A stretch of DNA of 64,000 nucleotides from Serratia rhizosphaerae (GCF_009817885.1 NZ_CP041764.1:2728001-2792000), one strand, 5' to 3'. Counted from the stretch's first letter, positions 54,960-63,967 are shown. Notes: generated from the sequence alone by a model not told the origin. Numbers and translations: made by a program.

Positions 54960-55697
54960 ATGAATGACTTTAGCGCGTGGCTGCGCCAGCAGTTGGTTCA
55001 GGCCGTTGCGGCACCACGTTATATACAGTTGGCTACAGCGCTGGAGGCGGCGATTAAACAGCGCCGGCTGGCCGCCGGTGATTTTCTGCCGCCTGAGCGC
55101 GTGCTGGCCGAACGGTTGGCGGTGTCGCGGGTCACCGTCAGTAAGGCCCTGAAGCTGCTGGAAGAGAAGGCGCTGATTTCACGCCAACAGGGCGTGGGCA
55201 CCCGGGTGGCGGTGTATATGGATTATTCGCTGTCGCAGGAGCAGGGGGGATTTACCGCCCAGATAACGCGCAGCGGCAGCGCCGCCAGTAACCTGTGGCT
55301 GCTGCGCACGCGCGTGACGCCGCCGCCGGAGATCGCGCAGGCGTTAAATCTGTCCGAGCATGAGCCGGTGGTGAAGCTGCGCCGCCTGCGCCTGGCGGAC
55401 GGCAATCCGATTTCGTTGGAAACCACCTATATTCCGCTACGCTTTCTGCCCGATCCCGAGCGGCTGGAGCATTCGCTCTACGCGCTGTGGCAGGAGCGCG
55501 GCATCGTGCCGGAGGGCAAGCACTTTCTGTTGAAGGCGATCGCCTGCAGCGATGAAGTTGCCGGCTTGCTGAATGTGTCCTGCGGCGCGCCGCTGTTGCT
55601 CGTCACGCAGACCAGCCGCAATGCGCAGGGCGAAGTGCTGGAGATCAGTGAAGTTCAGTGCCGCAGCGACGTGTATGAGTTTGAAGTCAGCAGCTAG
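54960..55697 (+). CDS. yegW: GntR/HutC-type regulator, YegW-like
   Basis: A 245-residue transcription factor. The N-terminal winged helix (about residues 20-85) has LPPERVLAERLAVSRVTVSK and LISRQQGVGTRVA. The C-terminal UTRA ligand-binding domain has EPVVKLRRLRLADGNPISLE and a closing LEISEVQCRSDVYEFEV. It is divergent from the yegU-like operon, a typical local repressor arrangement, and E. coli yegW sits next to yegTUV in the same way. The effector is probably the imported nucleoside or its phosphate. Confidence 0.88.
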   Translation: MNDFSAWLRQQLVQAVAAPRYIQLATALEAAIKQRRLAAGDFLPPERVLAERLAVSRVTVSKALKLLEEKALISRQQGVGTRVAVYMDYSLSQEQGGFTAQITRSGSAASNLWLLRTRVTPPPEIAQALNLSEHEPVVKLRRLRLADGNPISLETTYIPLRFLPDPERLEHSLYALWQERGIVPEGKHFLLKAIACSDEVAGLLNVSCGAPLLLVTQTSRNAQGEVLEISEVQCRSDVYEFEVSS

Positions 55698-55742
55698 CGG
55701 AAAGTTCGAATAAATAACCCTGCTCTTTTTGCTGATACTGCG

Positions 55743-55748
55743 TATAAT
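55743..55748 (+). promoter_or_regulatory. Candidate -10 box of ygiQ
   Basis: A perfect TATAAT about 42 bases before ygiQ. No good -35 hexamer is found at the right distance. Confidence 0.35.
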
Positions 55749-55789
55749 CGCCGCCCGGCGATTAATTAACCTGCAAAGAGCACTGTTGA

Positions 55790-57967
55790 ATGAGCACCAC
55801 CAGCCTGATCCAACCGGATCGTGAACTGTTTTCTTATAAGCGTTACTGGGCCGAATGTTACGGCACCGCGCCGTTTTTACCGATGTCGCGTGAAGAGATG
55901 GACCAATTGGGCTGGGACAGCTGCGACGTGATTATTATCAGCGGTGATGCTTACGTCGACCACCCCAGCTTCGGCATGGCGATTATCGGCCGTATGCTGG
56001 AAGCGCAGGGGTTTCGCGTCGGGATTATCGCCCAGCCGGACTGGAGCAATAAAGAGGACTTTATGCGCCTCGGCAGGCCGAACCTGTTTTTCGGCATCAC
56101 CGCCGGCAATATGGATTCAATGATCAACCGCTATACCGCCGATCGTAAACTGCGCCACGACGATGCCTACACGCCGGGCAACGTCGGCGGCAAGCGTCCC
56201 GACCGCGCCACGCTGGTGTATACCCAGCGCTGTAAAGAGGCTTATAAGGACGTGCCGATCGTACTTGGCGGCATTGAGGCCAGCCTGCGCCGCATCGCCC
56301 ATTATGATTACTGGTCGGATACCGTACGCCGCTCGGTGCTGGTGGACTCCAAGGCCGATATGCTGATCTACGGCAACGGTGAACGTCCGCTGGTGGAGGT
56401 GGCGCACCGCCTGGCCGCCGGCGAGAAGATCGCCGATATTCACGATATTCGCAACACTGCGGTGATGCGCAAGGCGCCGCTGCCGGGCTGGAGCGGGGTG
56501 GATTCCACCCGTCTGGATAAGCCGGGGCGCATTGAACCGATTCCCAACCCTTACGGTGAGGATCTGCCCTGTGCCGACGGCGCTCAGCCGGAGCCGGAAG
56601 CCAAGCCGGTCACCGTGCGTGCCGCCAAGCCGAAGCCGTGGGAAAAAACCTATGTGCTGCTGCCGTCCTTTGAAAAGGTGAAGGCGGATAAAGTTCTGTA
56701 CGCCCATGCTTCGCGCATTTTGCACCATGAAACCAACCCGGGCTGCGCCCGCGCTCTGATGCAGAAGCACGGCGACCGCTACGTGTGGATCAACCCGCCG
56801 GCGATTCCGCTGAAAACCGACGAGATGGACAGCGTGTTCGCGCTGCCGTACCAGCGGGTGCCGCACCCGTCCTACGGCGAGGCGCGCATCCCGGCGTACG
56901 ACATGATTCGCTTCTCGGTGAATATCATGCGCGGCTGCTACGGCGGCTGTTCGTTCTGCTCGATCACCGAGCACGAAGGGCGGATTATCCAGAGCCGTTC
57001 CGAAGATTCGATCATCCGTGAAATTGAGGAAATCCGTGACAAGGTGCCCGGCTTTACCGGCGTGATTTCCGATCTGGGCGGCCCGACCGCCAATATGTAT
57101 ATGCTGCGCTGCACCAACCCGCGCGCCGAACAGACCTGCCGCCGCGCCTCCTGCGTGTATCCGGAAATCTGCACCTATATGGATACCAACCATGAGCCGA
57201 CCATCAAGCTGTACCGCCGCGCGCGCGAGCTGGAAGGGGTGAAGAAGATCCTGATCGCCTCCGGGGTGCGTTACGATCTGGCGGTGGAAGACCCGCGCTA
57301 CATCAAAGAGCTGGCGAGCCATCACGTGGGCGGCTATCTGAAGATTGCGCCGGAACATACCGAAACCGGCCCGCTGTCGAAAATGATGAAGCCGGGCATG
57401 GGCAGCTACGACCGCTTCAAGCAGCTGTTCGATCATTACTCCAAGCAGGCCGGCAAAGAGCAGTACCTGATCCCGTATTTTATCTCCTCACATCCGGGCA
57501 CGCGGGATGAGGACATGGTCAATCTGGCGCTGTGGCTGAAGAAAAACCGTTTCCGTCTCGACCAGGTGCAGAACTTCTATCCGTCGCCGATGGCGAACTC
57601 CACCACCATGTATTACAGCGGCAAGAATCCGCTGGGCAAAGTGGGCTATAAATCGGAAGAGGTCTTTATCCCGCGCGGCGATCGTCAGCGCCGTCTGCAC
57701 AAGGCGCTGCTGCGCTACCACGATCCGGCCAACTGGCCGCTGATCCGCAGCGCGCTGGAAGAGATGGGGCTGAAGCACCTGATCGGCAGCCGCCGCGACT
57801 GCCTGGTGCCCGCGCCGAGCATTGACGAACAGCGCGAGGGCAAGCGTCTGCAGCGCCGCGCGCGTCCGGCGCTGACCAGGCACAGCGATATTCAGCGCCA
57901 GCGCTCACCGTCCAACAGGCCGCCGCGCAAGGCGATCCGTAACGGCGGCGCCAAAGGCAAGGCGTAA
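55790..57967 (+). CDS. ygiQ: Radical SAM protein YgiQ
   Basis: A 725-residue radical SAM enzyme of unknown reaction. The [4Fe-4S] cysteines are in MRGCYGGCSFCSITEHEGR, with the CxxxCxxC spacing, around residue 385. The N-terminal B12-binding-like region has VIIISGDAYVDHPSFGMAII and PIVLGGIEASLRRIAHYDYW. The C-terminal tail is basic and Arg-rich (RRARPALTRHSDIQRQRSPS). Length and sequence match E. coli YgiQ, usually found near ftsP. Confidence 0.95.
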   Translation: MSTTSLIQPDRELFSYKRYWAECYGTAPFLPMSREEMDQLGWDSCDVIIISGDAYVDHPSFGMAIIGRMLEAQGFRVGIIAQPDWSNKEDFMRLGRPNLFFGITAGNMDSMINRYTADRKLRHDDAYTPGNVGGKRPDRATLVYTQRCKEAYKDVPIVLGGIEASLRRIAHYDYWSDTVRRSVLVDSKADMLIYGNGERPLVEVAHRLAAGEKIADIHDIRNTAVMRKAPLPGWSGVDSTRLDKPGRIEPIPNPYGEDLPCADGAQPEPEAKPVTVRAAKPKPWEKTYVLLPSFEKVKADKVLYAHASRILHHETNPGCARALMQKHGDRYVWINPPAIPLKTDEMDSVFALPYQRVPHPSYGEARIPAYDMIRFSVNIMRGCYGGCSFCSITEHEGRIIQSRSEDSIIREIEEIRDKVPGFTGVISDLGGPTANMYMLRCTNPRAEQTCRRASCVYPEICTYMDTNHEPTIKLYRRARELEGVKKILIASGVRYDLAVEDPRYIKELASHHVGGYLKIAPEHTETGPLSKMMKPGMGSYDRFKQLFDHYSKQAGKEQYLIPYFISSHPGTRDEDMVNLALWLKKNRFRLDQVQNFYPSPMANSTTMYYSGKNPLGKVGYKSEEVFIPRGDRQRRLHKALLRYHDPANWPLIRSALEEMGLKHLIGSRRDCLVPAPSIDEQREGKRLQRRARPALTRHSDIQRQRSPSNRPPRKAIRNGGAKGKA

Positions 57968-57990
57968 CCGCCGTTCGGGACGGGCTAATC

Positions 57991-58024
57991 ATGCCGGTCG
58001 GCGCGGGCTGACCGGCATTTTTTC
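57991..58024 (+). terminator. Terminator of ygiQ
   Basis: ATGCCGGTC pairs with GACCGGCAT around ten bases and is followed by T6. Confidence 0.87.
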
Positions 58025-58030
58025 GCCGGA

Positions 58031-58633
58031 TTACAGCCGGGCGTAGGCCGCTTCCACCTTCGCCAGATAGCGCGGCGCCTGCGCCGACGGATGATGCTGG
58101 CGCACGTGCCACCAGAACGCCTCGGGAGACAGGCTGTTAATCATGCTGACCGCCTGACGGCGGTTGCTGGAGAAGGTGCGCAGCAGCGCGCCGGCGCCGT
58201 TGACGTAGGCCACTTCGGTGGCGTAGCGCAGCGTCACCGGGTTATCAATCCCCCGCAGCTGCCGCTGCAGCGAAGCCAGGTAGGCGGCGCCCAGATCGAT
58301 ATTGGTCTCCGGGTCGAGCAGGTCGTCATCGTCCGGGCAGCCGCTTTTCCCTTTAAACTGGTAGGCGTCGCAGCCGGCGGTGGAGGCTTTCAGCTGCATC
58401 AGGCCGACGGCATTGGAGCGGCTGACCGCTTCCGGGTTAAAGCCGGACTCCACCTGGATCATCGCGGCGATCAGTTTGGCGTCGACGTCGTACTCGTCGG
58501 CGGCGTCGGCGATGGCGCTATCAAAACTGTGGCGGTCGTAGCTGACGGATTTGTGCTTGCTGGAACAGCCGGCGAGGATCAGTAGCGCCAGCGGGATGGC
58601 CAGACGCGTACAGGCGGCGATCGAAAATTTCAT
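58031..58633 (-). CDS. mltE: Membrane-bound lytic transglycosylase, MltE/EmtA-like
   Basis: A 200-residue lipoprotein that should cleave peptidoglycan glycan strands with 1,6-anhydro product formation. A signal peptide ends in the lipobox LILAGC (Cys23). The SLT domain has catalytic Glu62 in MIQVESGFNPEAVS, then SNAVGLMQLKAST, NIDLGAAYLASL and VAYVNGAGALLRTFSSNR, all shared with E. coli MltE. The ending HPSAQAPRYLAKVE also matches. In E. coli the gene lies elsewhere; here it sits between ygiQ and dkgA on the minus strand. Confidence 0.88.
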   Translation of the reverse strand: MKFSIAACTRLAIPLALLILAGCSSKHKSVSYDRHSFDSAIADAADEYDVDAKLIAAMIQVESGFNPEAVSRSNAVGLMQLKASTAGCDAYQFKGKSGCPDDDDLLDPETNIDLGAAYLASLQRQLRGIDNPVTLRYATEVAYVNGAGALLRTFSSNRRQAVSMINSLSPEAFWWHVRQHHPSAQAPRYLAKVEAAYARL

Positions 58634-58734
58634 AGTGCTCCGTGCGGTGGAAAAGTGTCAGATATTGATAGTGCCATCATCGCCGGCGGGCAGGCAAAGA
58701 TTTTGACCAAATGCCGCATGACGTGCGCGGGGGC

Positions 58735-58761
58735 GAAAATAGGCCCGCATACAGCGGGCCG
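58735..58761 (-). terminator. Terminator of dkgA
   Basis: On the minus strand GGCCCGC pairs with GCGGGCC around five bases and is followed by TATTTTC. Confidence 0.78.
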
Positions 58762-58776
58762 AGGAGGGAGGGCGTC

Positions 58777-59598
58777 TTACAGAGTGGCGGGATCCGGCCC
58801 CAGACGTTTGCTGATATCCAGTTTGGCAATCTGGCCCAGCTCGTCCTTATCCAGCTTAAAGTCGAACACCGCAAAGTTTTCGCGGATGCGCGACGGCGTG
58901 ACCGATTTCGGAATGACGATCAGACCGTTGTCCAGGTGCCAGCGCACCACGATCTGCGCCGGGGTTTTTTCATACTTCTCCGCCAGATGTTTGATCACCG
59001 TCTGATCGAACACGCCTTCGCCGCCTTGCGCCAGCGGGCTCCAGGATTCGGTGGCGATATTATGCATGGCGTTCCAGGCGTGCAGCTGGCGCTGTTGCAG
59101 CAGCGGATGCAGTTCGATCTGGTTGATCACCGGCGTGACGCCGGTTTCATCCTGCAGGCGCTGCAGGTGCGGCACATTGAAGTTACAGACGCCGATACTT
59201 TTCGTCAGGCCCTGCTCGCGCAGTTTGATGAGGCTGCGCCAGGCGTCGACATACTGATCCTGCGACGGCCGCGGCCAGTGGATCAGGTACAGGTCGACAT
59301 AGTCCAGCCCCAGCTTCTTCAGGCTGGTTTCCAGCGCGGCCTGCGGATCGCCCTGATCGTCGTTCCACAGTTTGGTGGTGATAAACAGTTCACTGCGCGG
59401 CAACGAGGCTGACTGCAGCGCACTGCCGACGCCTTCCTCGTTTTTGTAAATGGCAGCGGTATCAATGGAGCGATAACCAACCTCCAGCGCTTTCGTCACG
59501 GCGTTGGCTGTCTCTTCAATGCTCGCCTGCCAAACGCCGAGACCCAACTGCGGCATCAGATTACCATCGTGGAGTTTGATGATGGGTTGCGTTGTCAT
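58777..59598 (-). CDS. dkgA: 2,5-diketo-D-gluconate reductase A (aldo-keto reductase)
   Basis: An NADPH-dependent aldo-keto reductase that reduces 2,5-diketo-gluconate, methylglyoxal and other carbonyls. The 273-residue product has the AKR tetrad: D46, Y51 (TAAIYKNEEGVG), K76 (TTKLWND) and H107 (LIHWP). The NADPH region IPKSVTPSRIRENF is near the C-terminus. AGGAGAT precedes the start. In E. coli it is regulated with yqhD by YqhC; here about 400 bases separate it from yqhD, so it may have its own promoter. Confidence 0.96.
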   Translation of the reverse strand: MTTQPIIKLHDGNLMPQLGLGVWQASIEETANAVTKALEVGYRSIDTAAIYKNEEGVGSALQSASLPRSELFITTKLWNDDQGDPQAALETSLKKLGLDYVDLYLIHWPRPSQDQYVDAWRSLIKLREQGLTKSIGVCNFNVPHLQRLQDETGVTPVINQIELHPLLQQRQLHAWNAMHNIATESWSPLAQGGEGVFDQTVIKHLAEKYEKTPAQIVVRWHLDNGLIVIPKSVTPSRIRENFAVFDFKLDKDELGQIAKLDISKRLGPDPATL

Positions 59599-59622
59599 GC
59601 GTATCTCCTTTTGACCTGATTG

Positions 59623-59641
59623 CCGACGTTCATTACGTCGG
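59623..59641. promoter_or_regulatory. Palindrome upstream of dkgA
   Basis: CCGACG and CGTCGG flank seven bases in a 19-base inverted repeat about 25 bases before the dkgA start. It could be an operator or an mRNA leader hairpin; no T run follows, so it is not a terminator. Confidence 0.35.
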
Positions 59642-59865
59642 AAAGCTTGCTTTAATTTTAGACCCTGCGCAGTTGAAGTTGCAGCGCGTAAACGGCGTGC
59701 GGGCCTGGCCGCAACGGCAATACGTCGGGGGTCGTTGGCAATGCTCAGAATGGCCGAGGGTTAGCGGTGCGTCGGCGATCCTGCGGAACCTGTTGTCATA
59801 CGTCTCCTCCGGTAGATAAGCCAAATGGCGAAAATGGGACTGACGGAGGCGCCGTCGGCGCGGGG

Positions 59866-59890
59866 AAAAGCGCCCGGGATGTCCGGGCGC
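59866..59890 (-). terminator. Probable terminator of yqhD
   Basis: On the minus strand GCGCCCGG pairs with CCGGGCGC around five bases, followed only by TTTTCC, about 105 bases after the yqhD stop. Confidence 0.6.
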
Positions 59891-59995
59891 AGGCAATACG
59901 TTATTGTGAGACCGGGCGGCTAACGGCATACGACAACGGCGCAGCAAATTGCTCGGCCCGGCCTATAAGCCTAGCAGGAAATCGACGGGGTGCGA

Positions 59996-61159
59996 TTAAC
60001 GCGCCGCCTGATAGATGCGTTCGCTGACGTCAAGCGTGATGTCCTGATGCTCGCCCAGCGCGGTCATGCCGTGTTCGCGCAGCTTTTCCAACAGCGCGGG
60101 AATGCTGCTGCCGTCAAGCTGGTAGTCGGCCATGCGGGTCGGCACGCCCATTTTTTCGAAGAACTCGGCGGTGGCGGCAATGGCGGCTTCGATGCGCTGG
60201 TCGTCATCGCCGTCGCGCAGACCCCAGACACGCTCGGCGTACTGCAGCAGTTTGTCGCGTTTTTGCGCCTTTTTCTCCCGCAGCAGCGACGGCAGGACGA
60301 TCGCCAGCGTCTGTGCGTGATCCAGGCCGTGCATCGCCGTCAGCTCGTGGCCGAGCATGTGGGTCGCCCAGTCCTGCGGCACGCCGGCGCCGATCAGACC
60401 GTTCAGCGCCATGGTGGCGCTCCACATCACGTTGGCGCGCACCGCATAGTTTTCCGGTTCCGCCAGCGCGCGCGGGCCGTCTTCCAGCAGCGTCAGCAGC
60501 AGGCCTTCGGCGAAGCGGTCCTGCACTTTGCCGTCAACCGGGTAGGTCAGATACTGCTCCAGCGTGTGGACAAAGGCGTCAACCACGCCGTTGGCGATCT
60601 GCCGCGGCGGCAGCGAGTAGGTGACCTGCGGGTCCAGAACGGCAAACTGCGGCTGTACCAGCGGCGAGAAGAAGTGCTGTTTGTCGCCGCTGCTTTTACG
60701 GGTAATCACCGCGCCGCTGTTGGATTCCGAGCCGGTGGCCGGCAGGGTCAGCACGCAGCCCATCGGCACCGCGCGGGTAATTTCGCTGCCGACGGTCTGC
60801 ATGATGTGCCAGGCGTCAGACGAGGCGCTGTAGTCCGCCGCAGCGGCGATAAATTTGGTGCCGTCCACTACGGAACCGCCGCCGACCGCCAGCAGATAAT
60901 CAATCTTCTCGGCGCGCACGACCTCGACCGCTTTCATCAGCGTTTCAAAGGTCGGGTTCGGCTCAATACCGCCGAACTCGGTGACGCTGCGCCCCTGCAG
61001 CGCGGCGTGCACCTGATCCAGGACGCCGTTTTTCTTCACGCTGCCGCCGCCGTAGGTAATCAGAATACGGGCGTCGGCCGGGATTTGTTGGCCCAGCTCG
61101 GCAATTTGATCTTTACCGAACAGAATTTTGGTTGGGGTGTGGAGAATAAAGTTTTGCAT
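59996..61159 (-). CDS. yqhD: NADPH-dependent aldehyde reductase YqhD
   Basis: An iron-type alcohol dehydrogenase fold enzyme that reduces toxic aldehydes such as butanal, acrolein and glyoxal, with NADPH and Zn. The 387-residue product has the metal ligands D194, H198, H267 and H281 at the E. coli positions (NGVVDAFVHTLEQYL, THMLGHELTAMHGLDHAQ) and two GGGS segments for the cofactor (37-40 and 93-96). Its start lies 3 bases after the nitroreductase stop, so the two form an operon. The divergent YqhC regulator lies just beyond. Confidence 0.97.
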   Translation of the reverse strand: MQNFILHTPTKILFGKDQIAELGQQIPADARILITYGGGSVKKNGVLDQVHAALQGRSVTEFGGIEPNPTFETLMKAVEVVRAEKIDYLLAVGGGSVVDGTKFIAAAADYSASSDAWHIMQTVGSEITRAVPMGCVLTLPATGSESNSGAVITRKSSGDKQHFFSPLVQPQFAVLDPQVTYSLPPRQIANGVVDAFVHTLEQYLTYPVDGKVQDRFAEGLLLTLLEDGPRALAEPENYAVRANVMWSATMALNGLIGAGVPQDWATHMLGHELTAMHGLDHAQTLAIVLPSLLREKKAQKRDKLLQYAERVWGLRDGDDDQRIEAAIAATAEFFEKMGVPTRMADYQLDGSSIPALLEKLREHGMTALGEHQDITLDVSERIYQAAR

Positions 61160-61162
61160 GGT

Positions 61163-61909
61163 TTATTTGTCCAGTTTAAAGCCTTGTTGCTGAATGGCGG
61201 GAAGCACATTCGGGAAATAGATATGCTGGTAATAGCTGGCGGTGTTGCGGCTCCAGTCGTCGCCGTCCGCGCGGCCGGTCTGCTGCCAGTAGTCGCTCAG
61301 CGTCTGGTTATAGGCCTTGATGGCGTCCGGCAGATTTTCGCGCTGATAGCGTTCTTCATGGCGGAAACTGTCGATCGGCAGGCGCGGTTTCTGCTGTGCG
61401 CCCTGATCGACATGGCCGATCACCAGCCCGGCGACCGGGAAGGTCAGCTCCGGCAGCTGCAGCAGTTCAATCAGCGCCTGAGGGTCGCGGCGGATGCCGC
61501 CGATCGGCACGATGCCCAGCCCGTGCGAACGGGCGGCGGTCATCAGCGCGCCCAGCGCGATGCCGACGTCGGTGCTGCCGGAGAGCAGGCTCTCAATGCT
61601 CTGGTGCGCGGTTTGCTGCTGGCCGCCCATGGCGATGCCCAGCCGGGTTTTGTGCATATCCAGCACCACGGTGATAAACACCGGCGCTTTGGCGATCCAC
61701 GCCTGCCCGCCGGCAATCTCGGCGATGCGCGCACGCTGGGCAGGGTCGCGGGTGACAACCAGCGAAACCTGCTGGGAGTTGACCGACGTCGGCGCCAGAT
61801 GGGCGGCGGCGATAATGCTGTCGAGCACCTCATCGGCGATCGGCTGGTCGAGATAGCTGCGCTCGCTGCGATGCGACGTCAGCAGGTCAATGGTCTGGTT
61901 CATGGTCAT
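61163..61909 (-). CDS. NfsA-like flavin nitroreductase / NADPH oxidoreductase
   Basis: A 248-residue FMN-dependent nitroreductase-superfamily protein. The N-terminal flavin-binding Arg segment is LLTSHRSERSYLDQPI; the GIVPIGGIRRDPQALIELL loop and the C-terminal KPRLPIDSFRHEERY match the NfsA/Frp type, and the length fits NfsA. It is the first gene of an operon with yqhD and divergent from yqhC, so it probably belongs to the YqhC electrophile response. E. coli has no such gene at this place. ATG 61909 has AAGG five bases upstream; ATG 61903 is an alternative. Confidence 0.9.
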   Translation of the reverse strand: MTMNQTIDLLTSHRSERSYLDQPIADEVLDSIIAAAHLAPTSVNSQQVSLVVTRDPAQRARIAEIAGGQAWIAKAPVFITVVLDMHKTRLGIAMGGQQQTAHQSIESLLSGSTDVGIALGALMTAARSHGLGIVPIGGIRRDPQALIELLQLPELTFPVAGLVIGHVDQGAQQKPRLPIDSFRHEERYQRENLPDAIKAYNQTLSDYWQQTGRADGDDWSRNTASYYQHIYFPNVLPAIQQQGFKLDK

Positions 61910-62138
61910 GCTGCCTTATCCGGTTTTGCTTCTGGTCAGCATTGCGCCGTCGTCCGTGCCTTAACGGGCCGGAGAAAACGAAGATTGCCGAGAAGAAGAG
62001 GGTGCGTTTCAGATTGACGACGAGGCGACGGCTTGCCTAAACCTATAGGGAAGATGGCGCCCGCTAATTTGTAGGGACTATTGTCAGCGACGCCCGGCGG
62101 CTTAACAATGCACATTTCTGCCTGGTATTTGCCTATTC

Positions 62139-62154
62139 CTACAAAGCTCTGTAG
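62139..62154. promoter_or_regulatory. Palindrome in the yqhC control region
   Basis: CTACA and TGTAG flank six bases. It lies between the divergent nitroreductase and yqhC genes in a 305-base spacer that shows no other gene, and a related TTTGTAGGGAC stands about 70 bases to the left. A candidate YqhC or promoter element. Confidence 0.35.
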
Positions 62155-62214
62155 AAATAAGCGCTGTTTTATTACTATTTGTGAGGCGTAATTCTTAACC
62201 AAATCGGAGGCGGG

Positions 62215-63120
62215 ATGAGCGACATTGACGAGCTTCGGTACCGGATGGCGCAGCAGGCGGCGCGCTTTGCCGTGGGTAACGGCTATACGCCGTCGCCGGT
62301 GCCGCAGGTAAACATTCTGTATGCTGACCGGCATTATCCGCGCCAGCCGGTGATGTATGACCCCAGTATTGTCATCATTTTTCAGGGGCACAAGGTCGGC
62401 TTCTGCGGCAGCAAGGTGTTCCGTTACGATCCGCGCAACTATCTGCTGATGACGCTGCCGCTGCCGTTTGAGTGCGAAACCTTCGCCAGTCCTGAGCAGC
62501 CGCTGGTGGGGATCTCGGTGCGCATTGATACCCAGATGCTGCAGGATCTGCTGATCGATATCGGCGATGACGACTATCTGACGGCGCCGCACGGCGAGAG
62601 CAGCGGCATCAACTGCGCATCGTTGCATGACGAGATGCTGTGCGCCACCGAGCGGCTGCTGGACGTGATGAGCAAGCCGCTGGATGCGCGGGTGCTGGGG
62701 CCGCAGATCGTGCGTGAAATTCTCTATTACGTGCTGTGTGGCCACAGCGGCGCCTCGCTGCAGGAGTTGGTCAGCCGGCATACGCACTTCAGCCAGATCG
62801 CCAAGGCGCTGCGGCGTATTGAAAAGCAGTATGCGGAGAGCCTGAGCGTCGAGGCGCTGGCCAGCGAGGTGAATATGAGCGTGTCGGCGTTCCACCATAA
62901 CTTTAAGGCGGTGACCAACACCTCGCCGCTGCAGTACGTGAAATCCTACCGTCTGCATAAGGCGCGGCTGCTGATGCTGCACGACGGTCTGAAGGCCAGT
63001 ACGGCGGCGATGCGGGTGGGCTATGAGAGCGCCTCGCAGTTCAGCCGTGAGTTTAAGCGTTTCTTCGGTGTGACGCCGAGCGATGAAGTGGCGCGGGTGC
63101 GGGATAACTACGCCGCCTGA
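62215..63120 (+). CDS. yqhC: AraC-family regulator YqhC
   Basis: Activates yqhD and dkgA in E. coli in response to aldehydes. The 301-residue product has an N-terminal AraC cupin-type domain (VMYDPSIVIIFQGHKVGF, VGISVRIDTQMLQDLL) with cysteines that may sense electrophiles (FCGSK, FECETF). The C-terminal double helix-turn-helix has LSVEALASEVNMSVSAFHHN and KASTAAMRVGYESASQFSRE. GGAGGCGGG precedes ATG 62215. It is divergent from the nitroreductase-yqhD operon it probably controls. Confidence 0.94.
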   Translation: MSDIDELRYRMAQQAARFAVGNGYTPSPVPQVNILYADRHYPRQPVMYDPSIVIIFQGHKVGFCGSKVFRYDPRNYLLMTLPLPFECETFASPEQPLVGISVRIDTQMLQDLLIDIGDDDYLTAPHGESSGINCASLHDEMLCATERLLDVMSKPLDARVLGPQIVREILYYVLCGHSGASLQELVSRHTHFSQIAKALRRIEKQYAESLSVEALASEVNMSVSAFHHNFKAVTNTSPLQYVKSYRLHKARLLMLHDGLKASTAAMRVGYESASQFSREFKRFFGVTPSDEVARVRDNYAA

Positions 63121-63149
63121 CGGCCGGCTGCGCGGCCGTCAGGCGAGGT

Positions 63150-63809
63150 TCAGGAGGCCTGACGTTTTTTACGCCAAATCACCAGCATGGCGCCGAGCAG
63201 CCCGAACACCAGCAGCGCCAGCGGCAGGATCATCAGGCCGGCCATCACCTGGTCTTCATAGCGTTTGACGAGGGGGATTTGGCTGAAGGCGTAACCCAGG
63301 CCGACCACCGACACCACCCACAGCAGGGCGCTCAGCCAGTTGAAAAACTGAAAGCGCATATTGCTCAGGCCGGAGATGCCCGCCATGGTGGGCAGCAGCG
63401 TGCGGACAAACGCCAGAAAGCGTCCGACCAGCAGCGCCGTCAGACCGTGACGGTGAAACAGCACGTGTGCGCGCTGGTGGTACTGCGCGGGCAGTTGCAG
63501 CAGCCATCCCTTGACCAGATTGGTATGCCCCAGCCAGCGCCCCTGCAGATAGCTGAGCCAGCAGCCGAGGCTGGCGGCCAGCGTCAGAATAATCAGGGTC
63601 GGTACGAAGGACATCACGCCTTTGGCGATTAAGGCGCCCGCCAGCAGCAGCAGGCTGTCGCCGGGCAGAAAAGACGCCGGCAGCAGTCCGTTTTCCAAAA
63701 ACAGGGTGATAAAAAGCACCGCATAAACCACCCAAATCACGCTGGGATCGGCCAGAGCCGTAAAATCCTGTTGCCAAAGCGCGTGAACAATCTCTTTCAA
63801 TACATCCAT
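63150..63809 (-). CDS. yghB: DedA-family inner-membrane protein YghB
   Basis: A 219-residue DedA membrane protein, partly redundant with YqjA in E. coli, needed for normal division, Tat export and proton-motive force; thought to move lipids or ions. Family motifs are LENGLLPASFLPGDSLLLLAG (in two parts), GCWLSYLQGRWLG and FHRHGLTALLVGRFLAFVRT with TLLPTMAGI. About five hydrophobic spans are seen, and the tail WRKKRQAS is basic. It follows metC on the same strand, as in E. coli. Confidence 0.96.
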   Translation of the reverse strand: MDVLKEIVHALWQQDFTALADPSVIWVVYAVLFITLFLENGLLPASFLPGDSLLLLAGALIAKGVMSFVPTLIILTLAASLGCWLSYLQGRWLGHTNLVKGWLLQLPAQYHQRAHVLFHRHGLTALLVGRFLAFVRTLLPTMAGISGLSNMRFQFFNWLSALLWVVSVVGLGYAFSQIPLVKRYEDQVMAGLMILPLALLVFGLLGAMLVIWRKKRQAS

Positions 63810-63967
63810 TTTCTGTCCCGTTGCGCCAGGTTCACCTTACGAAGCAAATATGATGGTGATTAGTGTACCTCTATTAGCGTAACCGGACATTAAATGACGC
63901 ATAGAAATATGCTTGCGATGGATAATTTTCCCCATTGTCTGCCCGATTTTTATCGGTTGCCGGTCAA
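63810..63967. other. Spacer between metC and yghB
   Basis: AT-rich spacer on the minus-strand path from metC to yghB. It contains CCGAT and ATCGG around AAAA (about 63,942-63,957), a weak hairpin that may end metC transcripts. Confidence 0.35.

Larger units (their letters stand above)
59599..59995. other. Intergenic stretch between dkgA and yqhD
   Basis: About 397 bases without a credible gene. It holds a palindrome 25 bases upstream of dkgA and the yqhD terminator, annotated separately. Nothing else was recognised. Confidence 0.55.

Noticed and set aside
59990..62017. Plus-strand frame of 675 codons opposite yqhD and the nitroreductase
   Set aside because: Both minus-strand genes have all catalytic residues; the plus frame is a composition artefact.
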